The notes beneath the pieces were generated by a model. It ran no database searches and was not told the DNA's origin. It worked only from the letters and a program-made list of their open reading frames with translations. This document shows positions 33,035 to 41,583 of a DNA stretch of 64,000 nt, one piece after another; within the stretch, counting starts at the first letter, position 1; every line of letters starts with the position of its first letter. The position numbers were made by a program, and so were the translations under genes. This DNA is from JAVJST01 sp040219295 (GTDB taxonomy: Bacteria > Pseudomonadota > Alphaproteobacteria > Rhodospirillales > Casp-alpha2): contig JAVJST010000005.1 in NCBI GenBank assembly GCA_040219295.1, forward strand, positions 1,302,001-1,366,000. The letters are read 5' to 3'.

Positions 33035-34261
33035 TTAGACCGCCGATTCGCTGTTGCCACCGACGTAGACACATTCCTTCATGTAATCGCGCGTCAAAGG
33101 AACGGCGTCCTGCGACCGGGTCAGTTGAGCCTGAAACACCGTGTTTCGCAGATGACGGAATGAAATCTCACAGATCGCCAGATAGTATTCCCACATTCTG
33201 CAGAAGCGTTCGTCGTACAACGCCAGGGCCTTGTCCTTGTTTGCGAGGAACCGTTCACGCCAGATGCGCAGCGTCTTCGCGTAGTGGATGCGCAGGATTT
33301 CGAGGTCGGTCAGCCACAAGCCCGACCGTTCGATCGTGCCCGTCAGTTCGGACGGCGCGGGAAGATACCCGCCGGGGAAGATGTAGCGGCGGATCCAGGG
33401 GTCCGTGGTGCTCGGCCCCTCCATTCGTCCGATGGTATGGAGGAGCGCGACGCCGTCCTCGGCAAGGAGTGACTTCACGGCATTGAAATAGGTGGGGTAG
33501 TACGTGATCCCCACATGCTCGAACATGCCGACGCTGACGATCCGGTCGAACGTGCCGTCCTGATCCCGGTAATCCCGCAAATGGAATTTCACTCTGCCGT
33601 CCAGGCCGCTGGCCCGGGCGCGTTCGTTCGCCACGGCGAGCTGTTCGGTGGAAAGCGTCAGGCCGGTGACTTCGACGTCGTGGTTTCTCGCAAGATGAAG
33701 TGCCAGACCGCCCCATCCGCAACCAATATCCAGAACCTTCTGTCCCGGTTCGAGCCGCAACTTGGCGGCGATATGACGTTTCTTGTTTTCCTGGGCGATC
33801 TCCAGCGTGTCGTCGGGTGACCGGAAGTACGCGCAGGAGTACTGCCGGTCCGAATCCAGAAACAGATTGTAGAGCTCTCCGGACAGATCGTAGTGGTGGG
33901 CTACGTTGCGTTTGGCGCGTGGAGCAATGTTCAGTTGCTGCAGGTAGCGCGCCGGGTACGTCAGTTTTTGCAGCAATGCATGCAACTTCGGCATGCCCGC
34001 TATCCGGACGTTCCGTCCGATGACGTCGAGGCAATCGTAGAGTGATCCGTCGACGACCGTCCACCAGCCGTTCATGTAACCCTCACCGAGGGTAAGCGAC
34101 CCGTTCCACAGAAGCCGGTACTCCATCCGGGGATCGTGAAATCGAACGTGGGCGCTCGGGCCGCTTCGTTCACCTTCGAACCGGTGCGTACGGCCCTTGG
34201 TATCCGTGATCAAAAAAGTTCCGCTTCTGATCAGGCGACGGAACATGCCGTTGACCAGCAT
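33035..34261 (-). CDS. cfa: Cyclopropane-fatty-acyl-phospholipid synthase family protein
   Basis: A 409-residue SAM-dependent enzyme that adds a methylene bridge to unsaturated acyl chains of membrane lipids. Motif I VLDIGCGWGG lies near 177-186, the substrate-side motif HHYDLSGELY before it, and GMFEHVG after it. ATG at 34261 was chosen because GGGGGAG lies 5-6 nt upstream; earlier in-frame ATGs would add 26 non-conserved residues. It sits between the rplI terminator and dnaB, interrupting the common rplI-dnaB adjacency. Related enzymes can make methylated rather than cyclopropane fatty acids. Confidence 0.85.
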   Translation of the reverse strand: MLVNGMFRRLIRSGTFLITDTKGRTHRFEGERSGPSAHVRFHDPRMEYRLLWNGSLTLGEGYMNGWWTVVDGSLYDCLDVIGRNVRIAGMPKLHALLQKLTYPARYLQQLNIAPRAKRNVAHHYDLSGELYNLFLDSDRQYSCAYFRSPDDTLEIAQENKKRHIAAKLRLEPGQKVLDIGCGWGGLALHLARNHDVEVTGLTLSTEQLAVANERARASGLDGRVKFHLRDYRDQDGTFDRIVSVGMFEHVGITYYPTYFNAVKSLLAEDGVALLHTIGRMEGPSTTDPWIRRYIFPGGYLPAPSELTGTIERSGLWLTDLEILRIHYAKTLRIWRERFLANKDKALALYDERFCRMWEYYLAICEISFRHLRNTVFQAQLTRSQDAVPLTRDYMKECVYVGGNSESAV

Positions 34262-34363
34262 CGTTGCTCCCCCTCGCTCCCGCGCCGCAGCCGTCGCATT
34301 CATCGAGCCGCTGCGGCCCGCCGTACTCTCCTCCGGCACCCAAAACCTAGATTCATTCTATAC

Positions 34364-34393
34364 AAAAAAACCGCCACGGCAAAACCGTGGCGG
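34364..34393 (-). terminator. Intrinsic terminator of the rpsF-rpsR-DUF2232-rplI operon
   Basis: A perfect 9-bp GC-rich stem, CCGCCACGG (34371-34379) with CCGTGGCGG (34385-34393), has a 5-nt loop. On the minus strand it is followed by seven T (34364-34370). It lies 54 bp after the rplI stop and 103 bp before the cfa start, so it separates the two units. Confidence 0.92.
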
Positions 34394-34447
34394 TCCTTCA
34401 ATCGACGCGCGGCGACCGGGATGGCCGCGCCGATCAGTTGGCGGAAA

Positions 34448-35137
34448 TCAGGTCTTGGAGTCCTCGTCCGCCGCTTCTTCGGAAGCTTCGGCGGACTCGT
34501 CCCCGCCATTCGCTTCATCAGCAATCTCGGCCACGGCCTCCTCGGTCTCCGCGACGATCTCATCGATGTCGGCGGCGTCCTCGTCGAAGACCTCCTCGGC
34601 AGCAGCGGCGATCGCGGCGGCTTCGTCTGCTTTCTCCTGCTCGTCAATGCTGAGCACGGCGCCACCGGTGCGCGCCTGGATCTCGGCTTCCTCATGCGAG
34701 CGGGCCACATTCACCATGACATTGATGGCCACTTCCGCGTGAAGGTCGATGCGGAGATTATAAATCCCGATCGCCTTGATCGGTTTGTCGAGAACGACCT
34801 GGCTGCGGTTGATCGTGAACCCGGCTTCGGTAACGGCGTCGGATACGTCGCGGGCGCTGACCGATCCGTAGAGCTGTCCGGCGTCGCCGGCCTGACGCAC
34901 CAGGACGACCGACAATGCGTCGGCTTTCGCCGCGACGGCCTCGGCTTCGGATTTGCGCTGCAGGTTCTCGGCCTCGAGCTGAGCGCGTTCGGCCTCGAAT
35001 CGAGCCTTGTTGGCTGAGGTGGCCCGCAGCGCCTTCTTCTGCGGCAAAAGGAAATTGCGTGCGTAGCCGGGCTTTACGGAGACCGTATCACCCATCTGTC
35101 CAAGTCGCTCGATACGTTCAAGCAGAATAACTTCCAT
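34448..35137 (-). CDS. rplI: Large ribosomal subunit protein bL9, with long acidic tail
   Basis: A 229-residue L9. The N-terminal rRNA-binding domain opens with MEVILLERIERLGQMGD and contains the GYARNFLLP signature; a long helix and the C-terminal domain reach about residue 150. The last 75-80 residues are almost all Glu, Asp and Ala, with repeats such as EEVFDEDAAD. L9 is usually near 150 residues; acidic extensions occur in alphaproteobacteria. Last gene of its operon. Confidence 0.95.
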   Translation of the reverse strand: MEVILLERIERLGQMGDTVSVKPGYARNFLLPQKKALRATSANKARFEAERAQLEAENLQRKSEAEAVAAKADALSVVLVRQAGDAGQLYGSVSARDVSDAVTEAGFTINRSQVVLDKPIKAIGIYNLRIDLHAEVAINVMVNVARSHEEAEIQARTGGAVLSIDEQEKADEAAAIAAAAEEVFDEDAADIDEIVAETEEAVAEIADEANGGDESAEASEEAADEDSKT

Positions 35138-35190
35138 TTTCTGTACTCCCAGTCACCGGACCCAGTGCCCGGTCAATCAATGATACTCGG

Positions 35191-36159
35191 TTAAGACTTC
35201 TCATCATCGGCAGCCGCAAAGCGGAGCCGCAGTTCGGCCCATTGCTCGAGCATACCAAGCGCCGCGACGATCACGAGCGCCCACGTCGAAATCAACAGGA
35301 CCGCGTAGAATGCGAACAGGGCCACCGGCCGGAACGGCAGGCGGCGGGTAACGCCGTGCACGACGATCACACCCAGCAGGAAATAAGGGGTCGCCAGCAC
35401 AATCGCCGCGTTTCGGGCATAGTAGGAAACATCGCCGTCCGAAACGAGGGCGACGGCAGCGGCCGCGATGAGCGGCCAGGCCGCCCAGTTCGGCAATTCG
35501 AACGACCGGTAACCGGTTTCCGGGCGACGATTGTGACCGCCCCGGCGCAGGATGGCTTGGGCGATCAGTCCGTTGATTGCGATCATGCCAATCCAGGAGG
35601 CGGCCATGGCGCCCGGAAACAGGGGGTGAAGGGTTTCCACCATAAGCGTGCGAAGAGAGTCATCGACGTTCGGCGCCATGACCTGCATCGTCACCGTGAG
35701 GTGCTCGCGAACAAGGTCGCCGAGACCGCCGTCCACGGAGGACGAAAGCGTGTGACCGCTAACGATCATCATCGCTGCGCCGAAAAGAAACAGGGTCGCG
35801 GCAATGTTGCCGAGTGGATACCAGTCGCCGGTCCCTTCGGTTGATAGGCCGACGGTGGTGCCGTCCTCGTCAACGACGCTGCGCAGCAAGGCCTGGCGGT
35901 TGACCAGCCAGGCCGGAAAACCGTGCGCCACGGCGAAGATCACGGCCGTCAGTAGTCCGCCGAGAATGCCGGACACCACGATACCGCTGAAACTGGCCAC
36001 ACCGGCCAGAAGCGGTCCGCCGGACAACCCGATCAGGAATAGCGGGAGAGATGCCACGTAAACAAGCAGAAAACCGCCCGGAACACCGCCCAGGAATGCA
36101 AGCGAGGCGAGGGCGCTGACACCCCCGCTACCGACTGCAATCAGCATGTTACGTTGCAT
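35191..36159 (-). CDS. DUF2232 membrane protein
   Basis: A 322-residue polytopic membrane protein of about eight hydrophobic segments, lying between rpsR and rplI, where alphaproteobacteria commonly carry a DUF2232 gene. Segments GGVSALASLAFLGG, LIAAAAVALV and ALLISTWALVIVAALGML are clear helices; the tail is charged. ATG at 36159 is preceded by AAGG. Function unknown. It has also been described only by domain name in relatives. Confidence 0.82.
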   Translation of the reverse strand: MQRNMLIAVGSGGVSALASLAFLGGVPGGFLLVYVASLPLFLIGLSGGPLLAGVASFSGIVVSGILGGLLTAVIFAVAHGFPAWLVNRQALLRSVVDEDGTTVGLSTEGTGDWYPLGNIAATLFLFGAAMMIVSGHTLSSSVDGGLGDLVREHLTVTMQVMAPNVDDSLRTLMVETLHPLFPGAMAASWIGMIAINGLIAQAILRRGGHNRRPETGYRSFELPNWAAWPLIAAAAVALVSDGDVSYYARNAAIVLATPYFLLGVIVVHGVTRRLPFRPVALFAFYAVLLISTWALVIVAALGMLEQWAELRLRFAAADDEKS

Positions 36160-36209
36160 GGTTCGCCTTCGCGGTTCCTGCGCCGGCACATTGCGCCGGC
36201 GACTGGCCG

Positions 36210-36437
36210 TCAGGTCTTGGTCACGTAAGGCACCAACGCGAGAAAACGGGCGCGCTTGATCGCGCGCGCCAACTCGCGCTGCTTCTTGGCCGAGACAGCC
36301 GTAATGCGGCTCGGCACGATCTTGCCGCGTTCGGAAACGAAGCGGCTCAGCAGCTTGGTGTCCTTGTAATCGATGACCGGGGCGCTGTCGCCGGAGAACG
36401 GGCAGCTCTTGCGGCGGCGGAAGAACGAACGGCTCAT
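36210..36437 (-). CDS. rpsR: Small ribosomal subunit protein bS18
   Basis: A 75-residue S18. The RRRKSCPF N-terminus, DYKDTKLLSRF core and RARFLALVPY C-terminus are diagnostic. It binds S6 on the 30S platform. The start ATG overlaps the rpsF stop (ATGA). Normal length. Confidence 0.97.
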   Translation of the reverse strand: MSRSFFRRRKSCPFSGDSAPVIDYKDTKLLSRFVSERGKIVPSRITAVSAKKQRELARAIKRARFLALVPYVTKT

Positions 36438-36880
36438 GCCTCTTCTCCTTCATCATCGGTCTTTGAATCGGGCTTGTTGTCGCCGTCGCTGTCTGCGCTC
36501 GCAACCTTCCGGTCGCGGCTGTCGCCGTCGCGGCCGCGACGGGGACGATCCTCGGAACCCTTGTTGCGAAGGACGGCCGACGGGCCTTCCTCAAGTTCGT
36601 CGACACGGATCGTCAGGTAACGCAGAACATCGTCATGGATACGCATCTGACGTTCCACTTCGTGCATGGCTTCTGCCGGGGCATCGATGTTCATCAGAAC
36701 ATAGTGACCCTTGCGGTTCTTCTTGATCTTGTAGGCGAGAGTACGGAGGCCCCAGTATTCGCGTTTGGCGACGCGGCCGCCTTGGCCTTCGATAACTTGC
36801 TGGAAATTGTCGCTCAGGTTGTCGACCTGAGGCGCGGCAATGTCTTGGCGTGCGATAAACACGCTTTCATAAAGCGGCAT
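36434..36880 (-). CDS. rpsF: Small ribosomal subunit protein bS6
   Basis: A 148-residue S6: MPLYESVFIARQD N-terminus, the GLRTLAYKIKKNRKG strand and the LRYLTIRVD strand are typical. The C-terminal 40-odd residues form a charged tail rich in Arg, Asp and Gly (DRPRRGRDGD), longer than in E. coli processed S6 but common in relatives. First gene of the rpsF-rpsR-DUF2232-rplI operon, with a good promoter 80-107 bp upstream. Confidence 0.96.
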   Translation of the reverse strand: MPLYESVFIARQDIAAPQVDNLSDNFQQVIEGQGGRVAKREYWGLRTLAYKIKKNRKGHYVLMNIDAPAEAMHEVERQMRIHDDVLRYLTIRVDELEEGPSAVLRNKGSEDRPRRGRDGDSRDRKVASADSDGDNKPDSKTDDEGEEA

Positions 36881-36959
36881 AATTTTAGCTCCCTATGGCT
36901 TCTCTCAACCCCGGCCGCCCGGGGCATAGCCGAATGCATCGGCAGGGTGGAAAGCGCGC

Positions 36960-36987
36960 AATATACACACAAGCGCTGAGGGTTCAA
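36960..36987 (-). promoter_or_regulatory. Sigma70-type promoter for rpsF operon
   Basis: On the minus strand TTGAAC (36982-36987), a 16-bp spacer and TATATT (36960-36965) fit the housekeeping consensus well. It faces rpsF and would start transcription near 36953, giving a leader of about 70 nt. Confidence 0.6.
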
Positions 36988-37031
36988 GCGGCCTTTTCAG
37001 GCTTGGCCGCAGCCGTGTGCTGCCCGTCGGC

Positions 37032-37059
37032 TTGACACCCCGGAAAGATACGGTATCCC
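37032..37059 (+). promoter_or_regulatory. Candidate sigma70 promoter for fabD
   Basis: TTGACA (37032-37037), a 16-bp spacer and TATCCC (37054-37059), about 40 bp before the fabD ATG. The -35 is perfect and the -10 is weak but ends in the pattern often tolerated in GC-rich bacteria. Confidence 0.4.
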
Positions 37060-37099
37060 CTCGTCGGATGGGTTTGAAACGGGGAGGAAGCAAACCGCC

Positions 37100-38044
37100 A
37101 TGACATCAGCGTTCATTTTTCCGGGTCAGGGGTCGCAGGCCGTCGGTATGGGCAAGTCACTGGCGGACGCATCGCCCGAAGCACGTCTCGTCTTCGAGGA
37201 AGTCGATGATGCACTGAAGCAGAAGCTCTCCCGGCTCATGTTCGAAGGACCCGAAGACAAACTCACGCTAACCGAGAACGCCCAGCCGGCCTTGATGGTT
37301 GTTAGCATGGCGACCTTACGGGTTCTGGAGAAAGAGGGCGGAGTGTCGCTCGCCGACAAGGCCGCTTTTGTCGCAGGTCATTCCCTCGGCGAGTATTCCG
37401 CGCTGGCTGCCGCCGGCGTGTTTTCGCTGAGCGACGCCGCCCGGCTGCTCAAGACACGCGGTAAGGCCATGCAGGACGCCGTTCCGGTCGGCGAGGGCGC
37501 GATGGCGGCCCTCTTGGGACTCGAGCTGGACGATGTGCGGGCAGTTGCCGAGGCGGCGTCGGCAAAGGACGAGATTTGCATGGCGGCGAACGACAATGCC
37601 CCGGGCCAGGTCGTCGTCAGCGGTGCCAAGGCCGCCGTCGAGCGAGCTGTCGAGATTGCCAAGGAAAAGGGCGCCAAACGCGCGGTCCTGCTTCCCGTAA
37701 GCGCGCCTTTTCATTGCGCCATGATGGCGCCCGCGGCGGAGCGAATGGCGGAGGCCCTGGCTGTTGCAACGATGAATCCGCCGGCGGTACCGCTAGTTGC
37801 CAATGTGACGGCGTCTCAGGTCGTCGAGCCAAGTCGGATCCGTGAGCTGCTCGTCGAACAGGTGACCGGCATGGTGCGGTGGCGCGAATGCGTGCTCTAC
37901 ATGAGGGACCAAGGCGTCGATCGGCTGATTGAACTTGGGGCCGGCAAGGTTCTGAGCGGTCTGGCCCGGCGAATCGACCGGGAAATGCAGGCTGCCAGTG
38001 CCGGCACACCGGACGAAATCGAGGCCCTGCTGGCGGACATCTGA
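37100..38044 (+). CDS. fabD: Malonyl-CoA:ACP transacylase
   Basis: A 314-residue FabD that moves malonyl from CoA to the acyl carrier protein. Ser95 in GHSLGEYS is the nucleophile and the catalytic His lies in VSAPFHC. The PGQGSQ motif near residue 8 is intact. First gene of a fab cluster; fabG follows after 31 bp, then acpP and fabF in the classical order. The ATG is preceded by GGGGAGGAAG. Confidence 0.95.
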   Translation: MTSAFIFPGQGSQAVGMGKSLADASPEARLVFEEVDDALKQKLSRLMFEGPEDKLTLTENAQPALMVVSMATLRVLEKEGGVSLADKAAFVAGHSLGEYSALAAAGVFSLSDAARLLKTRGKAMQDAVPVGEGAMAALLGLELDDVRAVAEAASAKDEICMAANDNAPGQVVVSGAKAAVERAVEIAKEKGAKRAVLLPVSAPFHCAMMAPAAERMAEALAVATMNPPAVPLVANVTASQVVEPSRIRELLVEQVTGMVRWRECVLYMRDQGVDRLIELGAGKVLSGLARRIDREMQAASAGTPDEIEALLADI

Positions 38045-38075
38045 GTAACGGCCGCCAATATGAAAGGACACAGAC

Positions 38076-38813
38076 ATGTTTGATTTTACCTCCAAGCGGG
38101 CCGTCGTCACGGGCGCATCGGGCGGCATCGGGGGCGCGATCGCGCGGACGCTTCATGACGCCGGTGCCGAGGTGGTGATTTCCGGAACGCGCGAAGACGC
38201 CCTCACGGATCTGGCGGCAGATCTCGGCGAACGGACCCACGTCCTGACATGCAATCTCTCCGATCCGGCGGGACCCAACGATTTGATCGCTGGGGCGGAG
38301 GACGCGATGGGCGGCATCGATATCCTCGTCAACAACGCGGGCCTGACGCGGGACATGCTCGCCATGCGGATGAAGGACGAAGACTGGCAGGCGGTGCTTG
38401 ATGTCAATCTGACGGCGACGTTTCGGCTCAGCAGGGCCTGCCTCAAGGGCATGATGAAACAGCGCTGGGGGCGGATCATTGGCATTACGTCGATCGTCGG
38501 TGTTACCGGTAATGCTGGCCAGACGAACTATGCGGCATCCAAGGCCGGTATGATCGGCATGTCCAAGTCGCTTGCCCAGGAGATTGCGTCGAGAGGAATT
38601 ACCGTCAACTGCGTTGCACCCGGTTTCATCGTCACGCCGATGACGGATGCCCTCAACGACAATCAGAAAGAGGCCTTGCTCGGCTCCATCCCGGCGGGCC
38701 GTCTAGGTGAGTCCGGTGACATCGCGGCGGCTGTCTTGTATCTCGCCAGCGAGGAGGCGTCCTACGTCACCGGGCAGACCCTGCACGTCAACGGCGGGAT
38801 GGCGATGATTTGA
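38076..38813 (+). CDS. fabG: 3-oxoacyl-ACP reductase
   Basis: A 245-residue SDR that reduces 3-oxoacyl-ACP with NADPH. TGASGGIG (12-19), Ser139, Tyr152 and Lys156 are the cofactor and catalytic residues, and the NAGLTRD segment is typical of FabG. AAAGGA lies before the ATG. Its position between fabD and acpP makes FabG far more likely than a generic SDR. Its stop codon lies inside an inverted repeat (38809-38830). Confidence 0.94.
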   Translation: MFDFTSKRAVVTGASGGIGGAIARTLHDAGAEVVISGTREDALTDLAADLGERTHVLTCNLSDPAGPNDLIAGAEDAMGGIDILVNNAGLTRDMLAMRMKDEDWQAVLDVNLTATFRLSRACLKGMMKQRWGRIIGITSIVGVTGNAGQTNYAASKAGMIGMSKSLAQEIASRGITVNCVAPGFIVTPMTDALNDNQKEALLGSIPAGRLGESGDIAAAVLYLASEEASYVTGQTLHVNGGMAMI

Positions 38814-38830
38814 TGCGCTGCAGCATCAAA
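38809..38830 (+). repeat. Inverted repeat over the fabG stop codon
   Basis: TTTGATGC (38809-38816) and GCATCAAA (38823-38830) are perfectly complementary around a 6-nt loop GCTGCA. No T-run follows, so a weak terminator, RNA-stabilising hairpin or processing site between fabG and acpP are options. Confidence 0.45.
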
Positions 38831-39040
38831 AGTGCCGGAAAAACCGAGCCGCGGATCACTTAAACAGTTGACGGATCGATTTTCGTGCACCAGAAACCCC
38901 GCACTGATGATCATAGGCGCCTCGAAGCGGCAGCCAACTGGTCATCAATTCGTTTGTATGTTACCAGAATACGGCCTCCGGTGCGTGCGCCAAGGCCGGT
39001 AACGATCGACTAGCAACCTTCTGATTGGGGAACCGTAAGA

Positions 39041-39277
39041 ATGAGTGACGTCGCGGATCGCGTTAAGAAAATCGTACTCGAACACCTTGGCGTCGACGAA
39101 GCCAAAGTCGTCGAAGGCGCGAGCTTCATCGATGATCTCGGTGCCGACAGCCTGGATACCGTCGAACTGGTAATGGCATTCGAGGAAGAGTTTGGTGTCG
39201 AGATTCCGGACGACGCCGCGGAAAAGATCCTGACCATCAAGGACGCGATCGACTTTATCGAATCGCAGTCGTCCTGA
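39041..39277 (+). CDS. acpP: Acyl carrier protein
   Basis: A 78-residue ACP with GADSLD; Ser37 carries phosphopantetheine. It is acidic, as expected. The 227-bp gap upstream is much larger than the other gaps in this cluster and probably holds its own strong promoter, as known for acpP in other bacteria; I could not pick a convincing hexamer pair. fabF follows after 48 bp. Confidence 0.97.
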   Translation: MSDVADRVKKIVLEHLGVDEAKVVEGASFIDDLGADSLDTVELVMAFEEEFGVEIPDDAAEKILTIKDAIDFIESQSS

Positions 39278-39325
39278 CGCCGATCGATCCTCTCGTATCA
39301 TCCACCCTGAACGTGGCGTTCTGAT

Positions 39326-40579
39326 ATGCGACGCGTTGTTATTACCGGATTGGGTATCGTCAACGGCCTCGGCGCGGGCGTCGAGGAGAACTGGCGGCGC
39401 ATCCTGAATTCCGAAAGCGGCATTGGAACAATCACCTCATTCGATACCTCGGATCTGGCGGCTAAGATCGCCGGCCAGGTGCCGACCGGTGAGGGACAAT
39501 TCAATGCGGACGACTGGGTCTCGCCGAAAGACCAGCGTCGCATGGATGCCTTTATCATTTTCGGGTTGGCCGCTGCGCAGCAGGCCATCGAATCGTCCGG
39601 GTGGGTCGCTGAAACAGATGAGCAGAAATGGCGGACCGGCGTTCTCATCGGTTCCGGCATTGGCGGTTTGCCTGAGATTGCCGACGGGTCGGTCAAGGTC
39701 GAATCCGGCAATGTTCGGCGACTCAGCCCGTTCTTCATCCCTGCCAGCCTGATCAACCTGGTATCGGGCCACGTTTCGATTCGGAACGGCTATAAAGGAC
39801 CGAACCATGCGGTTGTGACTGCATGTTCAACCGGGGCGCATGCCATTGGCGATGCCGCCAGGATCATCATGTGGGACGATGCCGATGTCATGATCGCCGG
39901 CGGTGCCGAGGCGGCGATCTGCCGCGTGGGTGTTGCCGGTTTTGCGCAAGCACGGGCATTGTCGACGAACTTCAACGATCAGCCCGAGAAGGCATCGCGT
40001 CCGTGGGACGTCGACCGCGACGGCTTCGTCATGGGCGAGGGGGCCGGTGTGGTAGTGCTCGAGGAACTCGAACACGCCAAGAAACGCGGCGCCACGATCT
40101 ACGGTGAAGTCGTCGGATACGGCATGTCGGGCGACGCGCATCATATTACCGCGCCTGCGGAAGACGGTGATGGAGCGTATCGCTGCATGATGATGGCGTT
40201 GAAACGCGCCGGCATGAATCCGGAAGAAATCGACTACATCAACGCGCACGGAACGTCGACGCCGCTCGGCGACGAGATTGAGATCAGGGCTGTGAAGCGG
40301 GCTTTTGGATCGGCTGCCAACGATCTGCTGATGTCGTCGACAAAGTCCGCGGTTGGCCACCTTCTGGGGGCAGCCGGTGCGGTTGAGGCGATCTACTCGA
40401 TCTTGGCGATGCGGGATGGCGTCGCGCCGCCAACGCTGAACCTGGACAACCCGTCCGACGGCTGCGATCTGCAGTTGTGTGCTCACAAGCCTGTTGAACG
40501 GCCCATTCGGGCCGCATTGTCCAACTCCTTCGGCTTTGGCGGCACGAACGCGTCTCTCGTGTTCCGCGCCCTGGACTGA
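39326..40579 (+). CDS. fabF: 3-oxoacyl-ACP synthase II
   Basis: A 417-residue condensing enzyme that elongates acyl-ACP with malonyl-ACP. Cys167 in TACSTGAHA is the nucleophile, with the two catalytic His in HGTSTPLGD and VGHLLGAAG. Its place directly after acpP and the Cys-His-His triad define FabF. mltG follows after 17 bp. Confidence 0.96.
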   Translation: MRRVVITGLGIVNGLGAGVEENWRRILNSESGIGTITSFDTSDLAAKIAGQVPTGEGQFNADDWVSPKDQRRMDAFIIFGLAAAQQAIESSGWVAETDEQKWRTGVLIGSGIGGLPEIADGSVKVESGNVRRLSPFFIPASLINLVSGHVSIRNGYKGPNHAVVTACSTGAHAIGDAARIIMWDDADVMIAGGAEAAICRVGVAGFAQARALSTNFNDQPEKASRPWDVDRDGFVMGEGAGVVVLEELEHAKKRGATIYGEVVGYGMSGDAHHITAPAEDGDGAYRCMMMALKRAGMNPEEIDYINAHGTSTPLGDEIEIRAVKRAFGSAANDLLMSSTKSAVGHLLGAAGAVEAIYSILAMRDGVAPPTLNLDNPSDGCDLQLCAHKPVERPIRAALSNSFGFGGTNASLVFRALD

Positions 40580-40596
40580 TCCATGCCGGCCGGACG

Positions 40597-41580
40597 ATGA
40601 TCCGGATACTCCTCGCCGCATTGTTGCTGATCTGCCTCGCCAGCGGCGCTGTTGTCGCATGGGGATACGCCTCGTTCACCAGACCGGGAAGCCTGGATCA
40701 GCCCGCCATCGTATACATCGAGCCAGGGTCCGGACTTTTCGCCATTGCCGAAACGCTTGCCGACAATGGCGTCATCGACGACCCGTTCGTCTTTCGCATC
40801 GGTGTTCGTGTCGTCGGCATTGCGACGAAGCTGCGAGCCGGCGAGTACTCGTTCCCGGCCCGGCTCAGCCCGCTTGAAGCGGCGAGGGTCCTTGAGCGGG
40901 GCGAGACCGTTCTGCGCCGTGTCACGATCGCCGAGGGATTGACGTCGCAGGAGGTTGTCGCCCAACTGATGGCGGTGGAGGGCCTCTACGGTGACGTCGG
41001 CCGACGTGTGCCGGAGGGCGCGATCCTGCCGGAGACCTATTACTTTTCGTATGGCGACGCCCGGACCCAGATCATTGACCGGATGATGGAGGCCATGGAG
41101 ACCGCGCTGGCCGAATTGTGGCCAACCCGCGATCAGAGCGTGCCCATCGACACGCCCCGGGAAGCGCTGATCCTTGCGTCCATTGTTGAAAAGGAAACCG
41201 GGGTTGCGGCGGAACGCCCGCGTGTTGCCGCGGTTTTCATCAATCGATTGAGAATGGGTATGCGCCTGCAATCCGATCCGACCGTCGTCTACGGCATTAC
41301 GGAGGGCGCAGGTCCGCTCGGGCGGCGGCTGACCCGCGCCGACCTCCGCCAGGAAACCGCATACAACACATACGTGATCGACGGTCTGCCGCCGGGTCCG
41401 ATCGCGAACCCGGGCCGCGCCGCGATCGAGGCCGTTTTGCGACCTGCCCAGACGAACGAGCTCTATTTCGTTGCCGACGGAACAGGCGGGCACGTTTTCT
41501 CGACGACTCTCGAGGAGCATAACCGCAATGTTCGGAAGTGGCGCAAGATCAGAGACCAGCAGACCGGCGGTGACGGCTGA
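40597..41580 (+). CDS. mltG: Endolytic murein transglycosylase
   Basis: A 327-residue protein with an N-terminal transmembrane anchor (about 4-24), a LysM-like region, and the YceG catalytic domain with SIVEKETG near residue 198, which contains the catalytic Glu. It cleaves nascent glycan strands and so ends peptidoglycan polymerisation. Following fabF is the common alphaproteobacterial order. It converges on the SDR gene with a 3-bp gap. Confidence 0.92.
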   Translation: MIRILLAALLLICLASGAVVAWGYASFTRPGSLDQPAIVYIEPGSGLFAIAETLADNGVIDDPFVFRIGVRVVGIATKLRAGEYSFPARLSPLEAARVLERGETVLRRVTIAEGLTSQEVVAQLMAVEGLYGDVGRRVPEGAILPETYYFSYGDARTQIIDRMMEAMETALAELWPTRDQSVPIDTPREALILASIVEKETGVAAERPRVAAVFINRLRMGMRLQSDPTVVYGITEGAGPLGRRLTRADLRQETAYNTYVIDGLPPGPIANPGRAAIEAVLRPAQTNELYFVADGTGGHVFSTTLEEHNRNVRKWRKIRDQQTGGDG

Positions 41581-41583
41581 CGA

